Notes: generated by a model not told the origin, from the sequence alone. Counted from the first letter of the stretch, positions 43,478 through 52,351 are shown. The stretch is DNA of 64,000 nucleotides from Nocardioides carbamazepini (GCF_024614185.1 NZ_JAHTLF010000018.1:841821-905820), one strand, 5' to 3'. A program made the numbers and translations.

Positions 43478-43827
43478 TTAGTTGCCCCCTCGCCGTTGGC
43501 TCCACGCCAGCTGGATCACGTTGTCCTCGGATCCAAGTTATCGGCTACGCGCGCATGTCGATGGAGATTCTGAAGCCGAAGCGGACTTGGTGCACCGGCG
43601 GATCAGGCACGACGGGCGTCAAAGCGAGTCGATCGAGCGGCTCACCAACACGGGGCCGCTCGGCGTATTGCAGGCGGCGGGCTGTCGTGGTTCCGAGGCT
43701 CCTCTAGCTCCCACCCCTTACAGGGAGTTATCCGTGGGCGGGGCCCGTGGGGATGAGATCAGCCCACTTTCCCCCACCACTCCCCCTAAAAGCCGATCTC
43801 GAAGTCGACCGGATCACTTCAGAAAAG
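43478..43827. other. Intergenic region upstream of the MORC operon
   Basis: 350 bases between the operon start and the tRNA terminator, presumably holding the operon promoter. GGGAGTTATCCGTGGGCGGGG near 43725-43745 is a weak DnaA-box-like match (TTATCCGTG). No protein-like frame survives inspection. Confidence 0.5.
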
Positions 43828-43859
43828 AACAAAACCCCAGGCTGACCTGGGGTTTTGTT
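43828..43859 (-). terminator. tRNA-Ala terminator
   Basis: AACAAAACCCCAG - GCTGAC - CTGGGGTTTTGTT, a perfect 13-bp inverted repeat with T-runs on both strands, directly behind the tRNA 3' end. It could stop transcription from either side. Confidence 0.92.
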
Positions 43860-43861
43860 GG

Positions 43862-43934
43862 TGGAGCCTACGAGACTCGAACTCGCAACCCCCTGCTTGC
43901 AAAGCAGGTGCGCTACCAATTGCGCCAAGGCCCC
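43862..43934 (-). tRNA. tRNA-Ala (anticodon TGC)
   Basis: 73 bases on the minus strand: acceptor GGGGCCT pairs AGGCTCC with discriminator A; anticodon stem CCTGC/GCAGG around loop TTTGCAA gives anticodon TGC (codon GCA). The T-arm GCGAG-TTCGAGT-CTCGT is complete. CCA is not encoded. It is the insertion target of the island; the gene was rebuilt intact after integration. Confidence 0.96.
43887..43903. repeat. Attachment core within tRNA-Ala
   Basis: AACCCCCTGCTTGCAAA, identical to 30123-30139 and covering the anticodon loop and 3' anticodon stem, a usual crossover place for tyrosine integrases. Confidence 0.85.
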
Positions 43935-43938
43935 GCAC

Positions 43939-43982
43939 GGTCTCGATACGCCCTCGCCCAGCAGCTCGGGCTACTCGACCAG
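43939..43982. repeat. REP-like palindromic repeat
   Basis: GGTCTCGATACGCCCTCG, then CCAGCAG, CTCGGGCTACTCGACCAG. The two ends form an imperfect inverted repeat. Dispersed elements of this GGTYTCGA...CTCRACCA type are common between genes in Nocardioides and related genomes, from general familiarity; I see no second good copy in this window. Confidence 0.55.
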
Positions 43983-43993
43983 CTTGCGGTGAT

Positions 43994-44119
43994 TCAGTTC
44001 TTGGGGAGGGTGTCGGTGGCCTCGGCCCAGAGGGCCTGCTCGGCCTTGCTCTCCTGGAGCTTCTTGCCGGCGATGACGAGGCCGACGACCCCGAAGACCG
44101 CGAGAAGAACCTTCTTCAT
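43994..44119 (-). CDS. DLW-39 family small protein
   Basis: 41 residues from the ATG at 44119 behind GGAGGAG: MKKVLLAVFGVVGLVIAGKK, then LQESKAEQALWAEATD and a short tail. This matches the conserved tiny actinobacterial protein named for its DLW motif (here ALW), encoded next to the gyrA-linked tRNAs. One predicted TM helix; function unknown. It sits between tRNA-Ile and tRNA-Ala. Confidence 0.88.
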   Translation of the reverse strand: MKKVLLAVFGVVGLVIAGKKLQESKAEQALWAEATDTLPKN

Positions 44120-44138
44120 GCTGCTCCTCCTTCGAAGA

Positions 44139-44170
44139 AGCCCCGGTCCGCGATGTACGCAGCCGGGGCT
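44139..44170 (-). terminator. tRNA-Ile terminator-like hairpin
   Basis: AGCCCCGG - 16-base loop - CCGGGGCT, directly downstream of tRNA-Ile on the minus strand and followed by TTCTTC. The loop may hold further pairing. Confidence 0.7.
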
Positions 44171-44175
44171 TTCCG

Positions 44176-44249
44176 TGGGCCTAAGAGGACTTGAACCTCT
44201 GACCCCCACATTATCAGTGTGGTGCTCTAACCGTCTGAGCTATAGGCCC
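44176..44249 (-). tRNA. tRNA-Ile (anticodon GAT)
   Basis: 74 bases: acceptor GGGCCTA pairs TAGGCCC plus A; anticodon stem CCACA/TGTGG with loop CTGATAA gives GAT; T-arm CAGAGGTTCAAGTCCTCT. The gyrA-DUF3566-tRNA-Ile-tRNA-Ala order is conserved in actinobacteria. Confidence 0.96.
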
Positions 44250-44382
44250 GGGTGGCTCGCTGCTCTGGGTGGAAGCCCCGCGGCAGCAAGCCGAGGACAG
44301 ACACTACCGGAGCCGGTCTGGCGGGGACAAAACGAGGACCCCTCGTCTCCGATCCGCGCGCCCCGGTCGACGTCCGTCAGGC

Positions 44383-44898
44383 TCAGTTGTCCTCAGCGAG
44401 GGTGATCTCGACGCCGCCGAGGAGGGCAGCCGACATGTTGTAGAGGAACGCGATCAGGGTGGCGGCGGCGGTGATCAGGACGACGTCGATGGCGGCGACC
44501 AGCATCGTGAAGCCGAGCACGCGGCTGGTACCGACGTAGTCCTCGATCCGGAAGGACGCGACGTCCTCGCCGCCGATGCCCTCCTTGATCGTGGAGTTGA
44601 TCGAGTCCCACACGCCGGCGGCGCCGAGGACCTGCCACACCATCGCCACCGACACCACGGTGACGACGGCGAAGGCGATGGAGAGCAGGAACGACGTCTT
44701 CATGACCGACCAGGGGTCGATCCTGGTCAGGCGCAGGCGGGCGCGGCGGGGGGCGCGGCCCTTGGCCGGCGCCGGAGCGCCACCGGGTACGCCGCCCGGC
44801 CCGGCGGGCGGGACGGGACCGGGCGCCGAGGGCGCGCCGGCGGGGCGGCCTGCGGCGGCACCCGGCCGGATCACGGTGTCCTCGACGCGCTCAGTCAT
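44383..44898 (-). CDS. DUF3566 membrane protein
   Basis: 171 residues. A Pro/Gly/Ala-rich cytoplasmic N-terminus (about 1-45) precedes the DUF3566 domain: RARLRLTRIDPWSVMKTSFL, LSIAFAVVTVVSVAMVW, GFTMLVAAIDVVLITAAATL, IAFLYNMSAALLGGVEITL, with two main TM helices. The ATG shares one base with the gyrA stop (TGATG). A gene of this type follows gyrA across actinobacteria (Rv0007 position); its role is unknown. Confidence 0.93.
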   Translation of the reverse strand: MTERVEDTVIRPGAAAGRPAGAPSAPGPVPPAGPGGVPGGAPAPAKGRAPRRARLRLTRIDPWSVMKTSFLLSIAFAVVTVVSVAMVWQVLGAAGVWDSINSTIKEGIGGEDVASFRIEDYVGTSRVLGFTMLVAAIDVVLITAAATLIAFLYNMSAALLGGVEITLAEDN

Positions 44899-47588
44899 CA
44901 GCTCTCACTCTCCCCGTCGGGCTCGTTCGTGCCCCCGGACCCCTCGATTGTGGCATCCGGGGCCTGAACCTGCGATTCCGTCGAGCCCTCGCTCACCGGA
45001 GCGGCGCCCTCGGCAGCGCCCTGGGCAACGGCCTCGGCGGCGCCCTCCTCGAGCCCCTCCTCGTCGGCCTCCTTGGCCTCGACGGAGCGGGCCACGACGG
45101 CGACGGCGTCGCCCTTCTTCGGGCTGACGAACTTCACGCCCTGGGTGGCGCGGCCGGTGGGGCGGAAGTCGTCGTTGATGGGGCTGCGGACGACCTGGCC
45201 GGACTGGGTGATGGAGAGCACCTCGTCGCCGTCGATGACGATGAAGCCGCCGACGAGGGAGCCGCGCTCCTCGTTCTCGAGCTTCATCGCCTTCACGCCG
45301 AGACCGCCGCGGCCCTGGATCTTGTACTCGGAGATCCGGGTGCGCTTGGCGAACCCGCCGTCGGTGATGGTGAAGACGTACTGGACGTTCTCGTCGGTCT
45401 CCTCGACCGCCGCGTCGGCCGCGCGGATCACGGTCATCGAGAGGACGGCGTCGCCGGCGCGGAACTTCATGCCCGTGACACCCGACGTGGCCCGGCCCAT
45501 CGGCCGCAGCTGCTCGTCGTCGGCGATGAACCGGATCGACTGGCCCTTGCGGGAGACCAGCAGGATCGAGTCCTCGCTGTTGACCAGCTCGGCGCCGATC
45601 AGCTCGTCGTCGTCGTCGCGGAAGTTGATCGCGATGACGCCGGCCTGGCGGGGGCTGTTGTAGTCGCCGAGCCGGGTCTTCTTGACCAGGCCCTTCTTCG
45701 TCGCCAGGACGAGGTACGGCGCCTGCTCGTAGTCGCGGATCGCGAGCACTTGGGCGATCGACTCGTCGGGCTGGAACGACAGCAGCCCGGCGACGTGCCC
45801 GCCCTTCGCGTCGCGTGAGGCCTCGGGCAGGTTGTAGGCCTTGATCCGGTACACGCGCCCGGCGGTCGTGAAGAACAGCAGCCAGTGGTGGTTGGTCGTG
45901 GAGATGAAGTGCTCCACCACGTCGTCGCCGCGCAGCGAGGCGCCGCGCACGCCCTTGCCGCCGCGCTTCTGGGTGCGGTACTGGCTGGCCAGGGTCCGCT
46001 TGGCGTAGCCGCCGCGGGTGATCGAGACGACGAGCTCCTCGTCGGGGATCAGGTCCTCCATGGACAGGTCGCCGTCGGCCGCGATGATCTGGGTACGGCG
46101 GTCGTTGCCGTACTTCTCCACGATCTCGGCGAGCTCCTCGGCCACGATCCGGCGCTGCCGGGCGACGTTGGCGAGGATGTCCTTGTAGTCGGCGATCTCG
46201 AGCTCGATCTCGGCGAGGTTGTCGATGATCTTCTGACGCTGCAGCGCGGCGAGCTGGCGCAGCTGCATGTCGAGGATCGCGGTGGCCTGGATCTCGTCGA
46301 TGTCGAGCAGCTGGATCAGGCCCTCGCGCGCTTCCGCCACGTCGGGCGAGCGGCGGATGAGCGCGATCACCTCGTCGAGCATGTCGAGCGCCTTGACCAG
46401 GCCGCGCAGGATGTGGGCGCGCTTCTCGGCCTCGCGCAGCAGGTACTCGGTGCGGCGCCTGATGACCTCGACCTGGTGCTCCACCCAGTTGCTGATGAAC
46501 TGGTCGATGCTCAGGGTGCGCGGGACGCCGTCCACGAGGGCCAGCATGTTGGCGCTGAAGTTGGTCTGCAGCTCGGTGTGCTTGAGCAGGTTGTTGAGTA
46601 CGACGCGGGCGACGGCGTCCCGCTTGAGTACGACGACGAGGCGCTGGCCGGTGCGGTCGGAGGTGTCGTCGCGGACGTCGCTGATGCCCTGGACCTTGCC
46701 GGAGTCGGCGAGCTCGGCGATCTTCAGCGCCAGGTTGTCCGGGTTGACCATGTAGGGCAGCTCGGTGATGACCAGGCAGGTGCGGCCGCGGTTGTCCTCG
46801 TCGACCTCGATCACCGCACGCTGGGTGATCGAGCCGCGGCCGGTGCGGTACGCCTGCTCGATCCCGGTGTGGCCCACGATGAGCGCGCCATTGGGGAAGT
46901 CGGGCCCCTTGATCCGCTCCATGAGCGCGTCCTGCAGCTCCTCGCGGGTGGCGTCGGGGTGCTCGAGCGCCCACTGGGCGCCGGCCGCGACCTCGCGCAG
47001 GTTGTGCGGCGGGATGCTGGTGGCCATGCCGACCGCGATGCCGGCCGAGCCGTTGACCAGCAGGTTGGGGAAGCGGGCCGGGAGGACGACCGGCTCCTCC
47101 GAGCGACCGTCGTAGTTGGGCTGGAAGTCGACGGTGTCCTTCTCGATGTCGCGGACCATCTCCATGGCCAGCGGCGCCATCCGGCACTCGGTGTACCGCA
47201 TCGCCGCCGCCGAGTCGTTGCCCGGCGAGCCGAAGTTGCCCTGCCCCTGCACCAGCGGCGCGCGCATCACCCAGGGCTGGGCGAGGCGGACCAGGGTGTC
47301 GTAGATCGCGGTGTCGCCGTGCGGGTGGTACTGACCCATGACGTCGCCGACGACGCGGGAGCACTTGGAGAAGCCGCGATCGGGGCGGTACCCGCCGTCG
47401 TACATGGCGTAGAGGACGCGTCGGTGCACGGGCTTGAGGCCGTCGCGTACGTCGGGCAGGGCCCGGCCGACGATGACGGCCATGGCGTAGTCGATGTACG
47501 CGCGCTGCATCGAGGTCTGCAGCTCGATCGGCTCGACCCGGCCGCCGCCCGTCCCGTCGCCGCCGAGGTTGCTCTGGGTCTCAGTCAC
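44898..47588 (-). CDS. gyrA: DNA gyrase subunit A
   Basis: 896 residues from a GTG. It forms the DNA breakage-reunion subunit of gyrase, which introduces negative supercoils with GyrB. YAMAVIVGRALPDVRDGLKP, the quinolone region GQYHPHGDTAIYDTLVRLAQ, active-site Tyr in MRYTECRM, and the C-terminal beta-pinwheel with the GyrA-box-like QKRGGKGV (QRRGGKG in E. coli) are present. The last ~60 residues are acidic, as in other actinobacteria. It follows gyrB after 51 bases. Confidence 0.98.
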   Translation of the reverse strand: MTETQSNLGGDGTGGGRVEPIELQTSMQRAYIDYAMAVIVGRALPDVRDGLKPVHRRVLYAMYDGGYRPDRGFSKCSRVVGDVMGQYHPHGDTAIYDTLVRLAQPWVMRAPLVQGQGNFGSPGNDSAAAMRYTECRMAPLAMEMVRDIEKDTVDFQPNYDGRSEEPVVLPARFPNLLVNGSAGIAVGMATSIPPHNLREVAAGAQWALEHPDATREELQDALMERIKGPDFPNGALIVGHTGIEQAYRTGRGSITQRAVIEVDEDNRGRTCLVITELPYMVNPDNLALKIAELADSGKVQGISDVRDDTSDRTGQRLVVVLKRDAVARVVLNNLLKHTELQTNFSANMLALVDGVPRTLSIDQFISNWVEHQVEVIRRRTEYLLREAEKRAHILRGLVKALDMLDEVIALIRRSPDVAEAREGLIQLLDIDEIQATAILDMQLRQLAALQRQKIIDNLAEIELEIADYKDILANVARQRRIVAEELAEIVEKYGNDRRTQIIAADGDLSMEDLIPDEELVVSITRGGYAKRTLASQYRTQKRGGKGVRGASLRGDDVVEHFISTTNHHWLLFFTTAGRVYRIKAYNLPEASRDAKGGHVAGLLSFQPDESIAQVLAIRDYEQAPYLVLATKKGLVKKTRLGDYNSPRQAGVIAINFRDDDDELIGAELVNSEDSILLVSRKGQSIRFIADDEQLRPMGRATSGVTGMKFRAGDAVLSMTVIRAADAAVEETDENVQYVFTITDGGFAKRTRISEYKIQGRGGLGVKAMKLENEERGSLVGGFIVIDGDEVLSITQSGQVVRSPINDDFRPTGRATQGVKFVSPKKGDAVAVVARSVEAKEADEEGLEEGAAEAVAQGAAEGAAPVSEGSTESQVQAPDATIEGSGGTNEPDGESES

Positions 47589-47639
47589 GATTGCTCTTTC
47601 TGATCTGCTCTACGGATATCTAAGAGATGCGCTAGATAC

Positions 47640-49751
47640 TCAGATATCGAGGAAGCGGACGTCCTTGGCGTTGCGCTGGATGAAGGAGCGGCGCTGCTCG
47701 ACGTCCTCCCCCATCAGGATGGAGAAGATCTCGTCGGCCTGGGCCGCGTCGTCCAGGGTCACCTGCAGCATCAGCCGCTGGCTCGGGTCCATCGTGGTCT
47801 CCCACAGCTCCTTGGCGTTCATCTCGCCGAGACCCTTGTAGCGCTGGACCGGGTTCTCCTTGGGCAGCTTCTTGCCCTGCTCGAGGCCGTCGCGCATCAG
47901 CGCGTCGCGCTCGGCGTCGGAGTACACGAACTCGTGCTCGTGCGGCTTGTTCCAGCGCAGCCGGTAGAGCGGGGGCTGGGCCATGTAGACGTAGCCGTGC
48001 TCGATGAGCGGCTTCATGAACCGGAACAGCAGCGTCAGCAGCAGGGTGTTGATGTGGTGGCCGTCCACGTCGGCGTCGGCCATCAGCACCACCTTGTGGT
48101 AGCGCAGCTTGGCCTCGTCGAACTCCTCGTGGATGCCGGTGCCGAGGGCGGAGATGATCGACTGCACCTCCTGGTTGCCCAGGACCTTGTCGATGCGGGC
48201 CTTCTCGACGTTGAGGATCTTGCCGCGGATCGGGAGGATCGCCTGGATCCGCGGGTCGCGGCCCTGCCGGGCCGAGCCGCCGGCGGAGTCGCCCTCGACG
48301 ATGAAGACCTCGCACTCCTCCGGGTTGGTCGACTGGCAGTCGGAGAGCTTGCCCGGCAGGCTGCCGCCGCCCAGCAGTCCCTTGCGGCCGCGGGCCAGGT
48401 CGCGGGCCTTGCGGGCCGCGATCCGGGCGGTCGCCGCCGCCTGCGCCTTGCGGATGATCTCCTTGCCCTCGCCGGGGTTCTCCTCCAGCCAGGCGCCGAG
48501 CCGGTCGTTGACGACCGACTGCACGAAGCCCTTGGCCTCGGTGTTGCCGAGCTTGGCCTTGGTCTGGCCCTCGAACTGCGGGTTGGAGATCTTCAGGCTG
48601 ATGATCGCGGTGAGACCCTCGCGGATGTCGTCACCGGTCAGCCGGTCCTCCTTCTTCTTGATCAGGCCCCACTCCTCGCCCCACCGGTTGACCAGCGTGG
48701 TCAGCGCCGAGCGGAAGCCCTCCTCGTGGGTGCCGCCCTCGGGGGTGTTGATCGTGTTGGCGAAGGTGTGCACCGACTCGTTGTAGGACGAGGCCTGCCA
48801 CTGCATCGCGATCTCGAGGCTCATCGGGTTCGGTACGCCGTCGCCGGTGTCGGCCTCGGCCGCGATGATCGAGCTGATCGTCGTCTTGCGGCGGTTGAGG
48901 AAGTCGACGTAGTCGGCCAGGCCGCGCTCGTACTGGAAGACCTGCTCCAGCGCCCTGTGCCCGTCGACGTCGGCCGCGTGGATCTCGGTCGCGGCAGCAG
49001 CCACTCCCTCGACGTCACCCGTCCCGTCCTCGACGGCGTCGGCCAGCTCCTCGGCCTTGGGCCGGGCGTCGAGCAGCTCGATGCGCAGGCCCTTGTTGAG
49101 GAAGGCCATCTCGCGGAAGCGGGTGGAGATGGTCTCCAGGGTGTAGTCGGTGGTCTCGAAGATGTCCGGCGAGGCCCACCAGGTGACGGTCGTGCCGGTC
49201 CCCTCCCCCTCCTCGAGGGGGCGGACCTGGCGCAGCGGGTAGTCGGGCACGCCGAGGGAGAACTCCTGCTCCCACAGGTAGCCGCGGTTCTTCACCTGCA
49301 GGTGGAGCCGGTCGGACAGCGCGTTGACGACCGACGAGCCGACACCGTGCAGGCCGCCGGAGACCTTGTAGCCGCCGCCGCCGAACTTGCCGCCGGCGTG
49401 CAGCACGGTCAGCGCGAGGGTCGCCGCGGGCACCTCCTGGCCGGGGGCGGTGTCGGTCGGGATGCCCCGCCCGTTGTCGACGACGCTGACCGAGCCGTCG
49501 GGGTTGAGGCACACCTTGATGGTGTCGCAGTAGCCGGCGAGCGCCTCGTCCACGGAGTTGTCGACGATCTCCCAGATCAGGTGGTGCAGGCCCCGCTCAC
49601 CCGTGGAGCCGATGTACATGCCGGGCCGCTTGCGCACCGCCTCGAGACCCTCGAGGACCTGGATCGCGGAGGCGTCGTACTCCGGGAGCACGTCGGGTGT
49701 CTTCGCGGGAAGCTCGGACACGACCTCGGGGGCCTGGTCGTCAGTGGACAC
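47640..49751 (-). CDS. gyrB: DNA gyrase subunit B
   Basis: 703 residues from a GTG. GHKL ATPase motifs IWEIVDNSVDEALAG, VVDNGRGIPTD and GGLHGVGSSVVNAL, transducer, then the TOPRIM domain with VFIVEGDSAGGSARQGRD and HKVVLMADADVDGHH, and the C-terminal VQRYKGLGEMN. An insertion around 240-265 (ELADAVEDGTGDVEGVAAAA) is longer than in E. coli. It provides ATP hydrolysis to gyrase and is followed by gyrA. Confidence 0.98.
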   Translation of the reverse strand: MSTDDQAPEVVSELPAKTPDVLPEYDASAIQVLEGLEAVRKRPGMYIGSTGERGLHHLIWEIVDNSVDEALAGYCDTIKVCLNPDGSVSVVDNGRGIPTDTAPGQEVPAATLALTVLHAGGKFGGGGYKVSGGLHGVGSSVVNALSDRLHLQVKNRGYLWEQEFSLGVPDYPLRQVRPLEEGEGTGTTVTWWASPDIFETTDYTLETISTRFREMAFLNKGLRIELLDARPKAEELADAVEDGTGDVEGVAAAATEIHAADVDGHRALEQVFQYERGLADYVDFLNRRKTTISSIIAAEADTGDGVPNPMSLEIAMQWQASSYNESVHTFANTINTPEGGTHEEGFRSALTTLVNRWGEEWGLIKKKEDRLTGDDIREGLTAIISLKISNPQFEGQTKAKLGNTEAKGFVQSVVNDRLGAWLEENPGEGKEIIRKAQAAATARIAARKARDLARGRKGLLGGGSLPGKLSDCQSTNPEECEVFIVEGDSAGGSARQGRDPRIQAILPIRGKILNVEKARIDKVLGNQEVQSIISALGTGIHEEFDEAKLRYHKVVLMADADVDGHHINTLLLTLLFRFMKPLIEHGYVYMAQPPLYRLRWNKPHEHEFVYSDAERDALMRDGLEQGKKLPKENPVQRYKGLGEMNAKELWETTMDPSQRLMLQVTLDDAAQADEIFSILMGEDVEQRRSFIQRNAKDVRFLDI

Positions 49752-50067
49752 GCGCTACCTCATTCACTTGGTCGTTCGCGGACGCCCTGGCCCGACAGCT
49801 GTCGAAGGCATGGCGAAGGCCGAGTCGTGCGTCCCGAGACGCGTTCCCGGCCGATAACCCATTCTAGCCGCCTGGGGGCCTCAGGACACGCCTGATGGCA
49901 CCGTCCTGGGGACAAGGGCGGGTGAAATAGGTCCCCAGACGGCTCAGAAACGGCGATGGGAGCGCCGCGGAGGGGGTCGGATGAGTCCCCGTACGTCGTG
50001 AGGGGCTCCGTCGCCCCGACCGGCAACGTGTCGCCTGCGCCGCTCTCGGCCCCCGGCGGAGCCGCGC
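49752..50067. promoter_or_regulatory. gyrB upstream region
   Basis: 316 bases between DUF721 and gyrB, presumably with the gyrase promoter. On the minus strand TAGAAT (about 49862-49867) is a good -10 element; the -35 is not obvious. No coding frame with protein-like composition. Confidence 0.45.
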
Positions 50068-50679
50068 TCAGCCGTAGGTGTCGCGGGGCCCGCGGCTGCC
50101 CGGCGCCTTGCGCCGGCCGTGCTTCCAGCTCGGTGCGTGCGGCCCGAGCACCTCCACCACGATGACCGTCCCGTGGCCCAGCTCCTCGTTGAGCCGCTTG
50201 ACCACCGTCGCCGCCAGGAGCTTGAGCTGGGTGGCCCACGCGGACGAGTCGGTGCGCACCACGAGCGTGCCGTCGGTGAGCGACTCCGGCGTGCTGTGCG
50301 CGCCGATCTCCGGACCCACGATCTCGGCCCAGCGACCGAACACGCCGCGCACCCGCAGGTCCAGCGCCCAGCCGCGGTCGCTGATCAGCCGGCCCAGCTC
50401 GGAGGTGAGCGCCTGGGGGTCGCGGCCGTCGGGGTAGGCGCCGCTCAGCTGGGGCTCCCCCCGGCCGCCGCCCCGGCGCCGGAAGGCCTTGCGCTTGGCG
50501 GCGTCGGAGGTGGTACGCGGGAGGCGGCGTGCGGGCGTCGTACTCGACCCGGCGGTGCCGAGCATCTGCGAGCGCGCGAGGTCGAGGCCGTCGGCGCGGT
50601 GCTCCTCGGGCGGCTCGGCCCCCGGACCCCCGGACTCGTCAGGCTCCCCGGCCCCCGGACCCTCAGGCAGGTCGGCCAC
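50068..50679 (-). CDS. DUF721 / DciA-like protein
   Basis: 203 residues from a GTG lying inside the end of recF (17-base overlap). The first ~80 residues are disordered (Pro/Gly/Glu). The DUF721 domain follows: LGRLISDRGWALDLRVRGVF, GRWAEIVGPEIGAHSTPES, LVVRTDSSAWATQLKLLA, VVKRLNEELGHGTV. DciA-type proteins help load or operate the DnaB helicase in bacteria lacking DnaC; the recF-DUF721-gyrB order is usual for actinobacteria. Confidence 0.9.
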   Translation of the reverse strand: MADLPEGPGAGEPDESGGPGAEPPEEHRADGLDLARSQMLGTAGSSTTPARRLPRTTSDAAKRKAFRRRGGGRGEPQLSGAYPDGRDPQALTSELGRLISDRGWALDLRVRGVFGRWAEIVGPEIGAHSTPESLTDGTLVVRTDSSAWATQLKLLAATVVKRLNEELGHGTVIVVEVLGPHAPSWKHGRRKAPGSRGPRDTYG

Positions 50680-51793
50680 GGGTCACCTCCCCGGCCGCGA
50701 CGTGGAAGGTGACGCCGGACAGCTCGGCCGGCACGTCGTCGACGACCGCCGCGGTCACCAGGACCTGCTCGGCGCCCGCGACCAGCGCCGCCAGCTGGAC
50801 CCTGCGCTCGGAGTCGAGCTCCGCGAACACGTCGTCGAGGATCAGGATCGGGTCGTCGCCGTCGGCCCGCAGCAGGTCGTACGACGCCAGCCGCAGCGCG
50901 AGCGCGAACGACCACGACTCCCCGTGGCTGGCGTAGCCGCGCACCGGCAGCCGCTCGTCGTCGCCCGGCCCGAGCGTGAGCAGGAGGTCGTCGCGATGCG
51001 GCCCGACGAGGGTCACCCCACGGCCGATCTCGTCGGACTGGCGGCGCTCCAGCTCGGCGCGGAAGGCCTCGGGGGTCGGCTCGGGCACCGTCGGCTGGTA
51101 CTCGATCCGGGCGTCGTCGCGGGACGCGCCGCGGGCGACGGCCTCATAGGCCTTGCCGACGTACGGCGCCAGGTCGGCGCTCAGGGCGAGGCGGGCGGCG
51201 AGCAGCTCGGTGCCCGTGGCGACCAGGTGGTCGTCCCACACCGCCAGCGTCGCGAGCGCCGCCTCGCGACTGGAGCCGCGGGCGGCGTACAGGGTCTTGA
51301 GCAGGGTGTTGCGCTGCTTGAGCACCCGCTCGTGGTCGGCGATCAGCCCGGAGTAGCGCGGGGTGCGCAGCACGAGCAGGTCGTCGAGGAAACGACGCCG
51401 GCCGCCGGGGTCGCCCTTGACGAGGGCCAGGTCCTCGGGGCTGAACACGACCGTGCGGACGATGCCGGCCAGGTCGCGGGTGCGCGAGAGCGGTGAGCGG
51501 TTGATCCGCGCGCGGTTGGCCCGGCCCGGGTTGAGCTCGACCTCCAGCACGGCGGTGCGGCCCTCGCGGACCACGGCGGCGCGGACGATCGCCTGCTCGG
51601 TGCCGGCGCGGATCAGCGGGGCGTCGGTGGCGACCCGGTGCGAGGACAGCCGGGACAGGTAGTCGACCGCCTCGACGAGGTTGGTCTTGCCCTGACCGTT
51701 GCGTCCGACGAAGGCGGTGACCCCGGGCTCGAGCTCGACGTCGACGTCGGCGTAGGACCGGAAGTCGTGCAGGCTCAGCCGCGCGACGTGCAC
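50663..51793 (-). CDS. recF: RecF DNA repair protein
   Basis: 376 residues from the GTG at 51793 (VHVARLSLHDFRSYADVDVE), preferred because GGAGGAGG lies just upstream. ABC-type ATPase: Walker A VGRNGQGKTNLVEAV, signature near YASHGESWSFALALR, Walker B DDPILILDDVFAELDSER. RecF helps load RecA at gaps. It overlaps the DUF721 gene. Confidence 0.96.
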   Translation of the reverse strand: MHVARLSLHDFRSYADVDVELEPGVTAFVGRNGQGKTNLVEAVDYLSRLSSHRVATDAPLIRAGTEQAIVRAAVVREGRTAVLEVELNPGRANRARINRSPLSRTRDLAGIVRTVVFSPEDLALVKGDPGGRRRFLDDLLVLRTPRYSGLIADHERVLKQRNTLLKTLYAARGSSREAALATLAVWDDHLVATGTELLAARLALSADLAPYVGKAYEAVARGASRDDARIEYQPTVPEPTPEAFRAELERRQSDEIGRGVTLVGPHRDDLLLTLGPGDDERLPVRGYASHGESWSFALALRLASYDLLRADGDDPILILDDVFAELDSERRVQLAALVAGAEQVLVTAAVVDDVPAELSGVTFHVAAGEVTRGRPA

Positions 51794-51890
51794 TCCACCC
51801 ACCTCCTCCGACGCGTCCTCACGACGATTGTCCCCCGGCAGCGTCCCCGGAGTGGTTCACGAGCCGCGGGAAAACCCTAGGGTGGCCAGC

Positions 51891-52349
51891 ATGACGCAAC
51901 CACCCACCCCGCCGTACGGCGCGCCCGACCCCAACCAGCCCCAGCCCGGTGCCGGCTACAACCAGCCCGGCTACGGAGCTCCGACGGCCGGACCGTTCTA
52001 CATCAGCTACCTCGGCCAGGAGCAGGGCCCGGTCGACTTCGGGACGCTCGCCCAGATGGCGGTCAACGGTCAGCTCAAGGCCGACACCGCCGTCCGCTCC
52101 GGGCAGAGCCAGCAGTACGTCCTCGCCAAGGACGTCCCCGGCCTGTTCTCCGACAAGGAGTGGGTGATGACGCTGATCTTCACCTGGCTCCTCGGCAGCC
52201 TCGGCATCGACCGCTTCTACCTCGGCTACACCGGACTCGGCATCGCCAAGCTGCTGACCTGCGGCGGCCTGGGCATCTGGTCGCTCATCGACGCGATCCT
52301 GGTGACGCTGCGCAAGATCCCGGACGCCCAGGGCCGACCGCTGCGCTGA
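51891..52349 (+). CDS. GYF_2/TM2 domain membrane protein
   Basis: 152 residues. Pro/Gly/Tyr-rich start, then a GYF_2-like domain (FYISYLGQEQGPVDFGTLAQ, GQLKADTAVRSGQSQQYVLA) and a C-terminal TM2 domain (VMTLIFTWLLGSLGIDRFYL, GYTGLGIAKLLTCGGLGIWS). TAGGGT 7 bases before the ATG suggests a leaderless transcript. The pairing of TM2 with a GYF-like module is seen in many actinobacteria; function unknown. The next gene starts 2 bases after its stop. Confidence 0.85.
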   Translation: MTQPPTPPYGAPDPNQPQPGAGYNQPGYGAPTAGPFYISYLGQEQGPVDFGTLAQMAVNGQLKADTAVRSGQSQQYVLAKDVPGLFSDKEWVMTLIFTWLLGSLGIDRFYLGYTGLGIAKLLTCGGLGIWSLIDAILVTLRKIPDAQGRPLR

Positions 52350-52351
52350 CC

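Larger units (their letters stand above)
30123..43903. mobile_element. Integrated element in tRNA-Ala carrying the MORC/Z1/AIPR/Dcm/Vsr system
   Basis: The identical 17-bp core AACCCCCTGCTTGCAAA at 30123-30139 and 43887-43903, both in tRNA-Ala sequence and in the same orientation, bound a 13.8-kb segment. It has a tyrosine integrase next to one end, a truncated MobF relaxase and seven defence-type genes. This is the standard layout of a tRNA-targeted island. With the relaxase broken it is probably not self-transmissible; excision by the integrase looks possible. Confidence 0.82.

Noticed and set aside
43482..44405. Plus-strand open frame over the tRNA genes
   Set aside because: It runs through two tRNA genes, a terminator and the DLW-39 gene; no family similarity.
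44905..47364. An 819-codon open frame on the minus strand overlapping gyrA
   Set aside because: Arg/Pro/Ala/Gly-only composition typical of the shifted frame of a high-GC gene; gyrA itself is unambiguous.
45885..47603. Long plus-strand open frame opposite gyrA, and similar ones opposite gyrB, dnaN/gnd, the TAP-like gene and the MBL gene
   Set aside because: They mirror codon positions of recognised genes and show no family motifs or ribosome-binding sites.
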